A stretch of 53,773 nucleotides of DNA from CAIVPM01 sp964477265 (lineage in GTDB: Bacteria; Bacteroidota; Bacteroidia; Chitinophagales; Chitinophagaceae): assembly GCA_964477265.1 (NCBI GenBank), contig CAYZDJ010000020.1, positions 1 to 53,773 on the forward strand, written 5' to 3'. Made by a program: the position numbers and the translations under genes. The notes under the pieces are model-generated. The model searched no databases and was not told the origin of the DNA. It saw nothing but the letters and a program-made list of their open reading frames with translations. This document shows positions 53,193 to 53,773 of this stretch, piece by piece; positions within the stretch are counted from its first letter, which is position 1; each line of letters opens with the position of its first letter.

Positions 53193-53773
53193 TTAACTGC
53201 AACCTAAGCTATTGCCACAGTTTAAGCATTTGTAGCAAGTGCCACTGCGTACAGTAATATGCCCACAAGTATTACAAGCAGGTGCGTCGCTTTGCATTGA
53301 TTTAGCTGCCTGATTCATCATGTCTAAACCTGTATCGCTTTTTACAGTTACTGCTGCTCGTTGCAACTTTTGTGGAGCATGAGTTTCACTTAAGTTGTTA
53401 CTTGGTGCAGATACAGTCATACTGCTTAACTCTGTTCCACCAATATAACTTAATTCACCATCATCATCTCCTAAATTTTCAACAGTTGGTTTGTCTAAAA
53501 CGTGTACCAAATCTGTTCTGTTTAAATATTCATAAGCTAAACTTCTGAATACAAAATCAACAATACTTGTAGTGGTTTTAATATTTGGATGATCAACCAT
53601 TCCACTTGGCTCAAAGCGAGTAAACACAAATTTTTCTACAAACTCTTCTAAAGGCACACCATATTGCAAGCCTACAGAAATTGCTATAGCAAAGCAGTTC
53701 ATCAAGCTACGCACTGTGCTTCCTTCTTTTGCAAGGTCAACAAAAATTTCACCTAAAGTTCCATCTGTATATT
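53193..53773 (-). CDS. nrdJ: Vitamin B12-dependent ribonucleotide reductase, C-terminal part (partial)
   Basis: The reading frame enters from the right edge of the window and ends with TAA at 53193-53195. It encodes the C-terminal 193 residues of class II adenosylcobalamin-dependent ribonucleotide reductase, which makes deoxynucleotides. Recognisable parts are YTDGTLGEIFVDLAKEGSTV, GLQYGVPLEEFVEKFVFTRFEPSGM and SIVDFVFRSLAYEYL. A C-terminal four-cysteine ribbon (CNTCGHI and CLNCGNSLGC) is typical of NrdJ. The start and catalytic core are outside the window. Confidence 0.92.
   Translation of the reverse strand, partial: YTDGTLGEIFVDLAKEGSTVRSLMNCFAIAISVGLQYGVPLEEFVEKFVFTRFEPSGMVDHPNIKTTTSIVDFVFRSLAYEYLNRTDLVHVLDKPTVENLGDDDGELSYIGGTELSSMTVSAPSNNLSETHAPQKLQRAAVTVKSDTGLDMMNQAAKSMQSDAPACNTCGHITVRSGTCYKCLNCGNSLGCS

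Overview
The window comes from an AT-rich genome of the Bacteroidota, probably a relative of Chitinophagaceae. Pointers to this are an 83-residue AtpC next to AtpD, a very large protein with a type IX secretion sorting tail, almost no Shine-Dalgarno sequences, Bacteroidota-type promoters (TTTG about 18 bases upstream of TAnnTTTG), BamA followed by two Skp-like chaperones, and a vitamin B12-dependent ribonucleotide reductase. The order-level guess rests on protein style, not on a search.

Bases 1-23300 are ordinary chromosome: the end of an ATP synthase operon (atpD, atpC), tsaE, a copper-type P-ATPase, a secreted thioredoxin-like protein, an ABC-F ATPase and an arginase-fold protein lacking two metal ligands. 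An envelope block follows: a TolB-like propeller/outer-membrane protein, HtrA protease, BamA, two Skp/OmpH chaperones and a secreted M1 peptidase. After it come a DUF433/DUF5615 toxin-antitoxin-like pair, a MazG-like protein, SCO1, an OmpA-like protein and a cystathionine gamma-synthase-type enzyme. tRNA-Pro(UGG) closes the block at 23384-23457.

Bases about 23458-47600 form a 24.1 kb integrated element at the 3' end of that tRNA. A large serine recombinase and three small genes (minus strand) occupy the left end. The rest is a plus-strand defence cluster: hsdM-hsdS, a Gabija-like OLD nuclease and UvrD-type helicase, an unfamiliar three-gene operon, an AbiE toxin-antitoxin pair, hsdR, and a CYLTTA-motif protein coupled to an AbiGi-like protein. 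hsdM/hsdS and hsdR are separated by about 13 kb of other defence genes. Both ends of the element show the same order: a CCCGAC sequence (the tRNA end on the left, a tRNA-3'-end-like stretch on the right), a hairpin, and a 34-base repeat (32/34 identical) that on the left encodes part of the recombinase C terminus.

The best candidate for an undescribed system is the operon at 33740-41029. It encodes (1) a 1817-residue protein with an N-terminal STAS-like segment, a GHKL (histidine-kinase-type) ATPase domain, two phosphoribosyltransferase-like motifs, a CxxC pair and a second degenerate GHKL-like C terminus; (2) a 426-residue protein with a C-terminal purine nucleoside phosphorylase/nucleosidase domain; (3) a four-helix membrane protein. 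The logic, a GHKL sensor beside a nucleosidase effector, resembles Detocs and other ATP-nucleosidase immune systems, but the architecture of the large protein is one I do not recognise.

Bases 47600-53773 return to chromosome: a bidirectional terminator, a 1575-residue secreted adhesin-like protein with 156-bp internal tandem repeats, a 650-base non-coding stretch with degenerate repeats, a perfect 24-bp palindrome, and the C-terminal end of the B12-dependent ribonucleotide reductase.
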